Shown: positions 17,518 through 26,479, numbered from the stretch's first letter. The stretch: 64,000 nt of DNA from Pimelobacter simplex (GCF_900114845.1 NZ_FOUK01000001.1:970479-1034478), one strand, 5' to 3'. The notes: generated by a model from the sequence alone, not told the origin. Numbers and translations are program-made.

Positions 17518-18822
17518 TCAGGAACGGCCGCGGATGCCGCGGAGCTCGTAGGCGCGGCGGTAGGCGTCGATGGCCTGCTCGGGCTCGTCGGCGGCGAGGA
17601 GGAGGTCGCCCAGCTCGTAGCAGAGCTGGCCGGCGTCGGCGGGGGAGCCGATGGACTCGAGGAGGGCGATGGCGTCCTGGAAGTGGCGGCGGGCGCCGGT
17701 GAGGTCGCCGCGGGCGGCGCGGATCCGGCCGCGGAGGGCGCGCTGCCAGGCGTGCAGTCCCGGGGCGGTGTCGGGCGGCGCGGCCGCCTCGCTCTCGGCG
17801 AGGACGTCGGCGGCGCGCTCGTCGTCGCCGAGCAGGTGCAGGGCGTGGGCGGTGATCAGGCGGTGGCCCGCGAGGTCGACGGCGCCGACGGTCGACCAGT
17901 CGATGTCGTCGCGGGCCACGGCGAGGATCTCCAGCGCGCCGAGGGCGTCGGGGGGATCGAGGGCGAGGCGGGTGGTCGCGATCTGGATGCGGAGCCGGCC
18001 GAGGTTGCGGGTGTCGCCCTGGGCGGCGAAGTACGCGTGCGCCTCGAGCGCGTCGGTGAGGGCGGCCTCGGCGTCGCCGTCCTCGAGGAGGGCGAGGCTG
18101 CGGTTCCACAGGGCGGAGGCGCGGGCGAGGTGGAGGCCGAGCTGGGCGGCCTCGTCGGCCGCGCGCTTGCAGATCCGGGTCGCGTGCCCCAGGTCGCCGC
18201 GGCTGAGGTACGCCGCCGCGACGGTGATGGTGAGCTGGAAGGCCTCGTCGGTGGTGGCCAGCCCGAGGTCGCGGATGGTGGGCCGGGCGTCCTCGCCGGT
18301 CGCGATGGCCCGGTCGAGGTGGCCGGCGTTGCGGTGGCACCGGCTGAGCGAGATGAGGTCCTGGACCCACCCCAGCTCGGCCACCGGTACGGCGGTCAGG
18401 TCGGTCAGGTCGGCGATGGCGCCGGTGAGGTCACCGGCCGCCTCGCGGGCGGTGGCGCGCAGCCGGCGTGCGGCGCGCTCGAGGTGGGGTGCGGTGGCGC
18501 CGGTCGTGGCGAGCTGGTCGAGGACGTCGTCCGCGGTGGCGAGCGCGGTCCCCGAGTGGTGGGTCGAGAGCCCCAGCCCGGCGAGGTCGAGACCGCCGCG
18601 GAGGTGGGCCGCGAGGTCGCCGCTCAGGCCGGTGACCAGGACGTCGGCCGTGGTGCCGGTCGCCGCGGCGGTCCGGGTCAGGACGTCGAGGTCCGGCAGG
18701 AGTCGGGCGACGTCGTCGAGGGAGAGCCGGGCGTCGCGTCGCGCCGCCCGGATCCGGTCGCCGACGACGGCGGGGCCGACCTGGGCGAGGAGCGTGCTCA
18801 GGTCGGGCGGCAGGGGCGTCAC
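17518..18822 (-). CDS. HTH-TPR regulator 2 of four, recognition helix missing
   Basis: Encodes 434 residues, a paralogue of its neighbours with the same TPR block (LTAVPVAELGWVQDLISLSRC). The HTH is abnormal: after SLDDVARL the protein passes straight to LPDLDVLTRTAAA, where the paralogues have about 16 more residues forming the second and third HTH helices. The deletion is in frame, and the rest is intact, so this is not a decaying gene. A TPR protein that can bind ligand or partner but not DNA could act as a decoy or modulator; that is inference. The GTG start overlaps the upstream gene's stop by four bases. Confidence 0.8.
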   Translation of the reverse strand: MTPLPPDLSTLLAQVGPAVVGDRIRAARRDARLSLDDVARLLPDLDVLTRTAAATGTTADVLVTGLSGDLAAHLRGGLDLAGLGLSTHHSGTALATADDVLDQLATTGATAPHLERAARRLRATAREAAGDLTGAIADLTDLTAVPVAELGWVQDLISLSRCHRNAGHLDRAIATGEDARPTIRDLGLATTDEAFQLTITVAAAYLSRGDLGHATRICKRAADEAAQLGLHLARASALWNRSLALLEDGDAEAALTDALEAHAYFAAQGDTRNLGRLRIQIATTRLALDPPDALGALEILAVARDDIDWSTVGAVDLAGHRLITAHALHLLGDDERAADVLAESEAAAPPDTAPGLHAWQRALRGRIRAARGDLTGARRHFQDAIALLESIGSPADAGQLCYELGDLLLAADEPEQAIDAYRRAYELRGIRGRS

Positions 18823-20177
18823 GACATCCTCGGGAGCGTGGTGAGGACCGGCGCCCGCAGCCCCTGGGAGGCGCCCGCGCTGCGGAACGCCTGGAGCGCG
18901 AGCTCGTCCTCGCCGAGCGTGGTGAGGGTGTCGCCGAGCTCGAACCACAGCTGGGCCGCGTCCTTGTCGGCCCCGTTGCCGACCAGGGTGTGGACGGCGG
19001 TGAGGAAGTGCTCGCGGGCGCGGTGCGCGTCGCCACGGCCGGCGGCCAGCCGGCCGCGCAGCGCCGACTGCCAGGCGCGCAGGTCGGCGGCCCCGGCGGG
19101 GGCGAGCGCCTCGCTCTCGCGGAGCAGGTCGGCGGCGCGCTCGTGGTCGCCGAGGCTGTGCCGGACCCGGGCGGCGCACAGCCGGTGCCGGGCGGCGTCG
19201 AGGTGGGTCGAGGGGGTCGCCTCGAGCTCGACGCGCGCGCGGTCGAGCATCGCCAGCGCGCCGTCGAGGTCGGGGGACGGGGTCTTGAGCTGCAGGGTCA
19301 CGACGTCGACCCGGAGCCGCGCCACCAGCCGGGTCTCGCCCAGCCGCTCGTAGATCGCGAGCGCTTCGAGGGCGAGGGCGAGACCGGCGGCCGGGTCGCC
19401 ACCGGCGTCGAGCGCGCAGCTGGCGTTCCACATCGCCGAGGCCTTGGCCACCGGCAGGCCGTAGGCGTCGGCCCGGTCGGCCGCCCGCCGGCACAGCCGC
19501 GCGCCGTGGCGCACGTCGCCGCGGACGAGGTAGGCGGCGGCGACGGTCACGGTGAGCTGGATCGCCTCGGTCGTCTCGGCCAGCCCCAGCTGGCGGATGG
19601 TGGTCGTGGCGTCCTCGCCGGCGGCGATCGCCTCGTCGAGCTCGCCGAGCTCGCGGTGGCACCGGCTGAGCGAGATGAGGTCGCGGATCCACGCCACCTC
19701 CGCCACCGGTACGGCGGTCGCCCGGCGCAGCTCGGCGACCGCGCCGGCCAGGTCGCCCAGGCTCTCGAGCGCGCTGGCGCGCAGCCGGCGGGCGGCCAGC
19801 TCGAGGAAGGGGAGCGAGGCGGCCGCGAGCAGGTCGAGGACCTGGTCGGCGGTGCGGAGCGCGGGAGCCGCGGTGCCGGCCGTCAGCCCGAGCGCCGCGT
19901 CGTCGAGCCGGCGGTAGAGCTCGGGCACCAGGTCGGCGGGCAGGCCGAGGAGCAGGACGTCGGCGCAGGTGCAGGTGTGCTCGGCGACAGCGCTGAGCAC
20001 GAGCAGCGTGGGCCGCGCGCGGCCCGCCTCGATGTCGGCGAGGTGCGTCGCGCGCAGGCCGGCCAGGGCGGCGAGGCCCGGAAGGTCGAGCCCGGCCGTC
20101 TCGCGGGCAGCGCGAACCCGCCGGCCCAGGGCTGCGGGGTCGACCAGTCGGAGGAGCTCTGTCTGCTCAGGCGCCAC
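18819..20177 (-). CDS. HTH-TPR regulator 3 of four
   Basis: Encodes 452 residues with an intact XRE-type HTH (LGRRVRAARETAGLDLPGLA, GLRATHLADIEAGRARPTLL) and a TPR region containing ATAVPVAEVAWIRDLISLSRC. It is the first gene of the three-gene minus-strand operon. GTG at 20177 is preferred to the ATG at 20207: it aligns with the paralogues' starts and CACGAT lies exactly six bases upstream, which implies a leaderless transcript. The 110 bases upstream hold a perfect 20-bp palindrome and a matching half-site, likely operators for this family. Confidence 0.83.
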   Translation of the reverse strand: MAPEQTELLRLVDPAALGRRVRAARETAGLDLPGLAALAGLRATHLADIEAGRARPTLLVLSAVAEHTCTCADVLLLGLPADLVPELYRRLDDAALGLTAGTAAPALRTADQVLDLLAAASLPFLELAARRLRASALESLGDLAGAVAELRRATAVPVAEVAWIRDLISLSRCHRELGELDEAIAAGEDATTTIRQLGLAETTEAIQLTVTVAAAYLVRGDVRHGARLCRRAADRADAYGLPVAKASAMWNASCALDAGGDPAAGLALALEALAIYERLGETRLVARLRVDVVTLQLKTPSPDLDGALAMLDRARVELEATPSTHLDAARHRLCAARVRHSLGDHERAADLLRESEALAPAGAADLRAWQSALRGRLAAGRGDAHRAREHFLTAVHTLVGNGADKDAAQLWFELGDTLTTLGEDELALQAFRSAGASQGLRAPVLTTLPRMS

Positions 20178-20193
20178 GGCACCATCGTGCCGG

Positions 20194-20267
20194 GTACGTC
20201 CGACCATTTTCGGCCCATCTCGAAAGTGGCGAGGCCTCTCAGCAAAGATCCGGACGTACGTCCGGAT
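20194..20267. promoter_or_regulatory. Candidate operator: 20-bp palindrome plus half-site
   Basis: ATCCGGACGTACGTCCGGAT at 20248-20267 is a perfect palindrome. A second element, GTACGTCCGA at 20194-20203, repeats one arm and lies in the -35/-10 spacer of the HTH-TPR 3 promoter. Read on the minus strand both sit in similar contexts (CGAAAAT followed by GGACGTAC). The arrangement fits cooperative binding by an HTH dimer that controls the operon. Confidence 0.65.
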
Positions 20268-20288
20268 TTTCGCGGGCCCGGAGCCGGC

Positions 20289-21656
20289 TCAGGCCGGAGC
20301 GCGCGGCCCGGTGGGCCCCACCGGCCCGGTGGGCAGGTGGTGGAAGGGGGCGAGCCCGGTGGCGGTGGCGGCGTGCCGGTAGGCGTCGCGGGAGGCGTCG
20401 CTGTCGCCGAGCTCCTCGAGCATGGAGCCGAGCTCGAACCACAGCTGGGCGGTGCCGGCCGGGTCGCCCGCGGCCTGGAGGGCGTCGGCGGCGCGGGTGA
20501 TGGCGGCGTGCGCGGCGTCGTTCTGCTGGGTGCGCAGGCGGATCTCGCCGATGAGGAGGTGGCGGGTCGCGGAGGGCACCGGGTCGAGCTCCTCGTCGGG
20601 GTCGAGGAGGGCGAGCGCGGTGTCGAGCTCGGCGTCGAGGAGGAGGGCCCTTGCCAGCGAGAACCGGACGGCGGCCGCCTCGTTGCGGTCGGCGCCGGCG
20701 GTGGTGAGCATCCGGGTCGCGGTCTCGAGGGAGGCGCGCGCCGTGGGCAGGTCGGGGCGCTCGGCCGCGAGGAGGAGGTGGCCGGTCGTGGCGTGGTAGC
20801 GGGCGGCGGTGATCTGCTGGTCGGCGGCCTCGCTGACCCGGCGGGCGCTGGAGGCGTAGGCGGCGGCGAGGTTGACGTTCTTCTTCTCCAGGGCGGCGGC
20901 GCTGGCCCGGTAGTAGACGGAGGCCAGGGCGATGCCGGCGTCGTCGGCGATGGGGGAGACGCGGCGACAGGTGGCGACGGCGCGGGCCTGGTCGCCGCGG
21001 GCGCGGTGGGCGAGGGCGAGCGAGGTGGCGAGCCCGAGCGCGTGGTGCCCCTGGACCACGTCGTCGTCCTCGAGGACGGCGAGCGCCTTCTCGCCGAGCT
21101 CGACGGCGCGCGCGGCGTCGCCCGCCTCGACGTACAGGCCGGTGAGGGCGACGGCGGCGTCGAGCCAGCGCCGGGCGGTGACGTCGCCGTCGACGATGAC
21201 CTCGAGGCCGGCGATCGCCTTGGCGAGGTCGCCGCGGGCGTGCTCGGCGAGCGCGGTGAGGTAGCGGATCTTGGCGGCGACCTCGGAGCCGGTGCTGTCG
21301 TCGAGCGCCTGGCCCGCCTCGTCGAGCATGCCGAGCGCGGTGGCGGCGTCGCCGTGCTGGATCTCCCAGGCGGCATGGTCGAGCCGGATCCGCAGCTCGG
21401 CGTACCGGTCCCGGCTCAGCCCGAGCAGCAGCTGCTCGAGCGTCACGTCGACCTTGGCGGCGAAGGCGACGATCAGCCGGAGGTCGGGCCGGCGCTCACC
21501 GGACTCGATCCGGGACAGGTACGCCGTCGACGCCTCGGGCGAGGCGAGCTGCCCCTGGGTCAGGCCGGCGGCGACCCGCGCGGCCCGGATCCGTCTGCCC
21601 AGGAGGACCGGGTCGATCGTGCGGCTGAGCTCCGCGAGTTCAGGTAGGACGTCCAT
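20289..21656 (-). CDS. HTH-TPR regulator 4 of four (canonical XRE)
   Basis: Encodes 455 residues. The XRE domain is canonical: RRIRAARVAAGLTQGQLASP, then STAYLSRIESGERRPDLRL (residues about 20-62). A long TPR region follows (YLTALAEHARGDLAKAIAGL, LVLEDD-like turns, ATRHLLIGEIRLRTQQNDAA). It is more distant from the other three and lacks their AVPVAE block. The C-terminus ends with a collagen-like GPVGPTGPRAP tail. ATG at 21656 has CACAAT seven bases upstream; an ATG nine codons earlier would bypass that signal. It has its own promoter, so it may act upstream of, or in parallel to, the three-gene operon. Confidence 0.83.
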   Translation of the reverse strand: MDVLPELAELSRTIDPVLLGRRIRAARVAAGLTQGQLASPEASTAYLSRIESGERRPDLRLIVAFAAKVDVTLEQLLLGLSRDRYAELRIRLDHAAWEIQHGDAATALGMLDEAGQALDDSTGSEVAAKIRYLTALAEHARGDLAKAIAGLEVIVDGDVTARRWLDAAVALTGLYVEAGDAARAVELGEKALAVLEDDDVVQGHHALGLATSLALAHRARGDQARAVATCRRVSPIADDAGIALASVYYRASAAALEKKNVNLAAAYASSARRVSEAADQQITAARYHATTGHLLLAAERPDLPTARASLETATRMLTTAGADRNEAAAVRFSLARALLLDAELDTALALLDPDEELDPVPSATRHLLIGEIRLRTQQNDAAHAAITRAADALQAAGDPAGTAQLWFELGSMLEELGDSDASRDAYRHAATATGLAPFHHLPTGPVGPTGPRAPA

Positions 21657-21740
21657 GTAACATATTGTGTCCTGACCGGGCACGTAGTGAACCTGTGAAG
21701 GTTCTAAGAATATTCCGTGACCTGTCGTCCCGATGACCGC

Positions 21741-22604
21741 TCAGCGCAGGCGGGTGACCTCGAAGCGCTCGTCCGGGTGCGCGATCGCCTCCTGGGCCGC
21801 GATCAGCCGCAGCTCGCGCTCGCCCGAGTCGAGCGTCGCCTGCAGGACGTCGAACACCGACGCCGTCGTCCGCGCCAGCGCCAGGGCCGGCGAGCCGGAG
21901 TCGTGCAGGTGGGCGGTGAAGAGCGCCGCGGTGATGTCGCCGGAGCCGTTGGCCTTCATCGGCAGCCGCGGCGTGCGCACCGACCAGGCGCCCTCGCCGG
22001 TGACCGCGATCATCTCGATGACGTCGTCGGGCGCGCCGGCCTGCTCGACGGACGTGACGAGCACGGTCGAGGGCCCCATCGCGCGGGCGGCGTCGGCCGC
22101 GTCGAGGATGGCGTCGAGCGGCGCCGGCTCGCTGAGCGCGTCGCGCCCGGTGAGGAAGCCGAGCTCGAACTGGTTGGGCGTGAGGATGTCGGCGACCGGC
22201 ACGACCTGCTCGCGGATGATCGGCGGGATCTCCGGGTTCACGAAGCAGCCCGACTTCGCGTTGCCCATCACCGGGTCGCAGGTGTAGGTCGCCGCCGGGT
22301 TGGCCGCCTTGACCCGCTGCACGGCGTCGACGATCACGGACGCGACGGCGGGGGAGCCCTGGTAGCCCGAGAGCACCGCGTCGCAGGTCGCGAGCACGCC
22401 GCGCTCCTCGATCCCGGTGATCACGTCGCGCACGTCGGCCGGGTCGAGCAGCGGACCGCGCCAGGCGCCGTACCCGGTGTGGTTGGAGAAGTGGACCGTG
22501 AACACCGGCCACACCTCGTGGCCCAGGCGCTGCAGCGGGAAGACCGCCGCGGAGTTGCCGACGTGGCCGTACGCGACGGAGGACTGGATGGAGAGGATCC
22601 GCAC
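21741..22604 (-). CDS. pdxY: Pyridoxal kinase
   Basis: Ribokinase-family enzyme phosphorylating pyridoxal (vitamin B6 salvage), 287 residues. It begins VRILSIQSSVAYGHVGNSAA, the PdxY/PdxK signature, has TYTCDPVMGNAKSGCFV and DILTPNQFELGFLTG, and the anion-hole/catalytic motif NGSGDITAALF near residue 225. GTG at 22604 is chosen because the conserved strand starts at once; the upstream in-frame extension to 22652 is unlike the family. Divergent from the GMC oxidoreductase gene. Confidence 0.93.
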   Translation of the reverse strand: MRILSIQSSVAYGHVGNSAAVFPLQRLGHEVWPVFTVHFSNHTGYGAWRGPLLDPADVRDVITGIEERGVLATCDAVLSGYQGSPAVASVIVDAVQRVKAANPAATYTCDPVMGNAKSGCFVNPEIPPIIREQVVPVADILTPNQFELGFLTGRDALSEPAPLDAILDAADAARAMGPSTVLVTSVEQAGAPDDVIEMIAVTGEGAWSVRTPRLPMKANGSGDITAALFTAHLHDSGSPALALARTTASVFDVLQATLDSGERELRLIAAQEAIAHPDERFEVTRLR

Positions 22605-22673
22605 CGACCCATCTTCGCAGTCCGGGAAGCGAGGGACGAAGACAGCGAACACGAAACCCTTTCGTAACGAAAC

Positions 22674-22687
22674 TAGAACGCGTTACA
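22674..22687. promoter_or_regulatory. KstR-like operator
   Basis: TAGAACGCGTTACA matches the KstR pattern TnnAACnnGTTnnA at every fixed position. KstR is the TetR-family repressor of sterol side-chain and ring catabolism in actinobacteria. The site lies 60 bases upstream of the GMC oxidoreductase and 70 bases upstream of pdxY. A second, similar site precedes the FadD19-like gene at 53569. Confidence 0.6.
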
Positions 22688-22746
22688 GTGACGTCGCCGG
22701 GTGTCCCCCTGACCGCCCGGACCCCGAGGACGAAGGATGGGAAGCG

Positions 22747-24402
22747 ATGGCGAAGCGCGCGCCGTACAGCAACGAGGCCGACTACGTGGTGGTCGGCTCG
22801 GGCAGCTCCGGGTCGATCGTCGCCGGGCGGCTCGCCCAGTCCGGCGCGAGCGTGATCCTCATCGAGGCCGGCAAGTCCGACGACAAGGGCATGCACGGCT
22901 ACTTCACCAAGAAGCCCGGCATGATCGGGCCGATGCACTCCGAGCCGAAGCTCGAGAGGCTCTTCGACTGGGGCTACCGCTCCGTGCCGCAGCCTGGCCT
23001 CGACGGCCGCCGGATGCCCGCCCCCCGCGGCAAGGTCGTCGGTGGCTCGAGCTCGGTCAACGGCATGGTCTACGTCCGGGGCAACCGCGCCAACTACGAC
23101 TCGTGGGCCGCCGAGGGCAACACCGGCTGGGACGCCGACAGCGTCAACGCCGCGTTCAAGCGCTACGAGGACTTCGAGGACGGCGAGAACGCCTACCGCG
23201 GCGCCGGCGGCCCGATCAAGATCACCCGCAACAAGACGCTGCAGGAGGGCACCCTCCAGTTCATCCAGGCCACCGCCGACACCCTCGGCGTCAAGGTCCT
23301 CGACGACTACAACGCCGCCGAGCAGGAGGGCATCGCCCGGATGCAGCAGAACACTGCTGACGGGCTCCGCTACTCGTCCTCGCGCGGGTACGTCCACCAC
23401 CTCGCCCCGCGCACGCTCGAGCTGCAGACCGAGGTCCACGTCGCGAAGGTCGTCATCGAGAACGGCCGCGCCACCGGCGTCGAGGTCATCGACCAGGGCA
23501 AGGGCGGCGGCACCCGCCGGTTCATCAGGGCCGGCAAGGAGGTCGTGCTCTCCGCCGGCTTCGCCAACACCCCCCAGCTGCTCATGCTCTCGGGCGTCGG
23601 TCACGCCGACCACCTCGCCAGCGTCGGCATCGACTGCGTGGCGGACCTGCCGGTGGGCGACAACCTGCACGACCACCTGTTCCACCCGATGTCGTTCCAC
23701 GTGCCGAGCGTCCAGTACCGCGGCAACGCCTGGACGTTCTTCAAGGGGATGGCCAAGGACCTCACCCGCGGGGGCTCGTTCCTCGACAACTCGGTCTTCG
23801 AGTCGGTCGGCTTCGTGCGCACGTCGGCCGCCACCGACATCCCGAACCTCCAGCTGCACATGCTGCCGTGGGCCTACCCGAGCCCCAACCAGGACGAGCC
23901 GATCCGGCACATCCCCGACGGGCGTCCGTCCCTGACGGTGTTCTCGACGCTGATCTACCCCCAGAGCCGCGGCACGCTCCGCCTCGCCTCGGCCGACCCG
24001 ACGGCCGCGCCGCTCATCGACTACGGCTTCTTCACGGACCCCGCCGACGTCGAGGTGCTCGCCGAGGGCACCGAGATGATCCGCGAGATCATGGCCTCGG
24101 CCGCCTTCGGCGGCGGGGTCAAGGAGGAGATCCACCCCGGGCCGTCGATCCCCAACGGCAAGGAGCTGCGGGTCGCGCTCAAGAACCGCTCGACGTCCGT
24201 CTACCACGGCGTGGGCACCTGCCGGATGGGCGTCGACGAGCGCGCCGTCGTCACGCCGGACCTCAAGGTCCGCGGCATCGAGGGCCTGCGCGTCGCGGAC
24301 GCCTCGATCATGCCGAGCATCACCGGCGGCAACACCAACGCGCCCTGCTACATGATCGGCGAGAAGGCGGCCGAGATCATCCTGGGCGGCGTGAAGTGGT
24401 GA
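22747..24402 (+). CDS. GMC-family oxidoreductase (choline dehydrogenase-like)
   Basis: FAD-dependent alcohol oxidoreductase of 551 residues. The FAD motif YVVVGSGSSGSIVAGRLA starts at residue 11 and is followed by VILIEAG. GKVVGGSSSVNGMVYVRGN is GMC signature 1, and SAGFANTPQLLMLSGVG signature 2. The C-terminal active-site part has VYHGVGTCRMG with the catalytic His and GGNTNAPCYMIGEKAA. No signal peptide, so cytoplasmic. The stop overlaps the start of an aldehyde dehydrogenase (GTGA), so an alcohol is likely taken to a carboxylic acid in two steps; with a KstR-like site upstream a sterol or terpenoid side-chain alcohol is one possibility. Confidence 0.92.
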   Translation: MAKRAPYSNEADYVVVGSGSSGSIVAGRLAQSGASVILIEAGKSDDKGMHGYFTKKPGMIGPMHSEPKLERLFDWGYRSVPQPGLDGRRMPAPRGKVVGGSSSVNGMVYVRGNRANYDSWAAEGNTGWDADSVNAAFKRYEDFEDGENAYRGAGGPIKITRNKTLQEGTLQFIQATADTLGVKVLDDYNAAEQEGIARMQQNTADGLRYSSSRGYVHHLAPRTLELQTEVHVAKVVIENGRATGVEVIDQGKGGGTRRFIRAGKEVVLSAGFANTPQLLMLSGVGHADHLASVGIDCVADLPVGDNLHDHLFHPMSFHVPSVQYRGNAWTFFKGMAKDLTRGGSFLDNSVFESVGFVRTSAATDIPNLQLHMLPWAYPSPNQDEPIRHIPDGRPSLTVFSTLIYPQSRGTLRLASADPTAAPLIDYGFFTDPADVEVLAEGTEMIREIMASAAFGGGVKEEIHPGPSIPNGKELRVALKNRSTSVYHGVGTCRMGVDERAVVTPDLKVRGIEGLRVADASIMPSITGGNTNAPCYMIGEKAAEIILGGVKW

Positions 24403-25958
24403 GCGCGACGCGTCCCGCCTCGGTCACCGACGAGCTGCTCGAGCGTCTCGTCGCGCGGGTGCCGGGACGCTCCGGCGCGACCTGGAAGCTGACCGAGGTC
24501 TACACCGGCGAGGTCCTCGTCGAGCTGCCGCAGTCGACGCCCGAGGACATCGAGGACGCCTTCGCGAAGGCGCGGGCCGCCCAGGCCCTGTGGGCCCAGT
24601 GGCCCGTCGCCAAGCGGCTCGAGGTCTTCGACCGGGCGCACACGCTGCTCGTCGACAACGCGCACCGCACCGCCGACCTGATCCAGGTCGAGAGCGGCAA
24701 GAACCGGCGGATGGCGATCGAGGAGACCTGCGACCCGCCGATGGTGATGTCGTACTACCTCAAGCGCGCCAAGAAGCTGCTCGCCCCGAAGAAGCACGGC
24801 GGCCCGGTCCCGGTCGTGTCGGGCTCCACCGAGGTGCGGGTCCCCAAAGGTGTCGTCGGCATCATCGCGCCGTGGAACTTCCCGTTCGCGACGGGACTCT
24901 CCGACGCGATCCCCGCGCTGATGGCGGGCAACGCCGTCGTCGTGAAGCCGGACAACAAGACCGCGCTGTCGCCGCTCTTCGGCATCTCGCTGCTCGAGGA
25001 GGCGGGCCTCCCGAAGGGCCTCTTCCAGGTCGTGTGCGGCGAGGGGCCCGACATCGGCCCGACGCTGATCGACAACGCCGACTACGTGATGTTCACCGGC
25101 TCCACCGCCACCGGACGGGTGATCGGCGAGCGTGCGGGGCGCAACCTGATCGGCTGCTGCCTCGAGCTCGGCGGCAAGAACCCGATGATCGTGCTGGACG
25201 ACGTCGACGTCGCCGAGTGGGTCGAGGGCACCACCTTCGGCGTCTTCGGCAACACCGGCCAGATCTGCATGCACATCGAGCGGATCTACCTCCCCGAGAG
25301 CCGGTACGACGAGCTCAAGTCCGCCTTCGTCGAGCGGGCCGCGAACCTCAGCATCGGGGCGGCGTACGACTTCGGGCCCGAGATCGGTTCGCTGGTCAGC
25401 CCCGAGCACCGCGACCGCGTGGCCTCCCACGTCGAGGACGCCGTCGCCAAGGGCGCGACCGTGCTCACCGGTGGCCGGGCCCGCCCCGACATCGGCCCCG
25501 CGTTCTTCGAGCCGACCGTTCTCGAGGGCGTCACCAAGGACATGCTCGCCGGCCACACCGAGACGTTCGGCCCGGTCGTCGCGCTCTACCCGTACCGCAC
25601 CGTCGACGAGGCGATCCACCTCGCCAACGACACCGACTACGGCCTCAACGCCTCGGTGTGGAGCGGCGATCTCGCCCGGGCCGAGGCGGTCGCCGAGCGG
25701 ATCGAGTCCGGCAACGTCAACATCAACGACGCCCTCGCGACGGCGTACGCCTCGAAGGGGTCGCCGTCGGGCGGCGTCAAGAAGTCCGGCGTCGGTGCGC
25801 GGCACGGCGACCAGGGCCTGCTGAAGTACACCGACGCCAAGAACGTCGCGGTGCTCAAGAAGCAGGTCATGGGCCCGCGGCCCGGGCAGGGCTACGACGC
25901 CTACGTGAAGCAGATGCTGAGCTCGCTCAAGCTGATGCGGAGGCTCCGCGTCCGCTGA
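24399..25958 (+). CDS. Aldehyde dehydrogenase (succinate-semialdehyde dehydrogenase-like)
   Basis: NAD(P)-dependent aldehyde dehydrogenase, 519 residues. Motifs: GIIAPWNFPFATGLSDAIPA with the conserved Asn, FTGSTATGRVI for cofactor binding, CLELGGKNPMIV with catalytic Glu near residue 257, and NTGQICMHIERIY with catalytic Cys near 289. Coupled by a GTGA overlap to the GMC oxidoreductase, whose aldehyde product it should oxidise. The extended C-terminal tail (VMGPRPGQGYDAYVKQML and beyond) is typical of actinobacterial GabD2-type enzymes; the name succinate-semialdehyde dehydrogenase would be automatic and not proof of substrate. Confidence 0.93.
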   Translation: MSATRPASVTDELLERLVARVPGRSGATWKLTEVYTGEVLVELPQSTPEDIEDAFAKARAAQALWAQWPVAKRLEVFDRAHTLLVDNAHRTADLIQVESGKNRRMAIEETCDPPMVMSYYLKRAKKLLAPKKHGGPVPVVSGSTEVRVPKGVVGIIAPWNFPFATGLSDAIPALMAGNAVVVKPDNKTALSPLFGISLLEEAGLPKGLFQVVCGEGPDIGPTLIDNADYVMFTGSTATGRVIGERAGRNLIGCCLELGGKNPMIVLDDVDVAEWVEGTTFGVFGNTGQICMHIERIYLPESRYDELKSAFVERAANLSIGAAYDFGPEIGSLVSPEHRDRVASHVEDAVAKGATVLTGGRARPDIGPAFFEPTVLEGVTKDMLAGHTETFGPVVALYPYRTVDEAIHLANDTDYGLNASVWSGDLARAEAVAERIESGNVNINDALATAYASKGSPSGGVKKSGVGARHGDQGLLKYTDAKNVAVLKKQVMGPRPGQGYDAYVKQMLSSLKLMRRLRVR

Positions 25959-25989
25959 GCGTGTCCGCGGACCGCGGAGCCTCCTCGGC

Positions 25990-26436
25990 TCACGCCTCGA
26001 TGGCCTCGTGCTCGACGGCGGGCGCGCCGCCGGCGATCTGGATCTTGCGGGGCTTGGCCTTCTCGGCGACGGGGATCACCAGGCGCAGGACGCCGTTGTC
26101 GTAGCCGGCCTCGATGCGCTCGAGGTCGAGGTTGTCCCCGAGCACGAGCTGGCGGGAGAACTGGCCGTGCGTCCGCTCGGAGGCGAGACGCTGCCAGTCG
26201 CCGTTGCCGGCGACGCGCTCGGCGCGGACGGTGAGCACGTTGCGCTCGACGTCGATGTCGATGCTCTCGGAGCTGGCGCCGGGCAGGTCGAACTCGACGA
26301 CGAACCGGTCGCCCTGGCGCCACGCGTCCATCGGCATGACGGCCGGGCGATTGGTGGTGCCCGGCGCACCGCCGCCGAGGAGCTGGCTGGTGAGCCGGTC
26401 GAGGTCGCGGAACGGATCGGTGGTGCGCAGCAACAT
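25990..26436 (-). CDS. Small heat-shock protein, Hsp20/alpha-crystallin family
   Basis: ATP-independent holdase chaperone of 148 residues. The alpha-crystallin domain spans residues about 40-135: [49 protein letters not shown] and the conserved [17 protein letters not shown]. The ATG at 26436 has GGAGGA nine bases upstream. It is divergent from an HspR-like MerR gene, the typical arrangement for repressor-controlled hsp20. Confidence 0.93.
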   Translation of the reverse strand: MLLRTTDPFRDLDRLTSQLLGGGAPGTTNRPAVMPMDAWRQGDRFVVEFDLPGASSESIDIDVERNVLTVRAERVAGNGDWQRLASERTHGQFSRQLVLGDNLDLERIEAGYDNGVLRLVIPVAEKAKPRKIQIAGGAPAVEHEAIEA

Positions 26437-26479
26437 GACATGTCCTCCTTCGGGATGTGCCGGCCGCCCGGGCCGGTCA

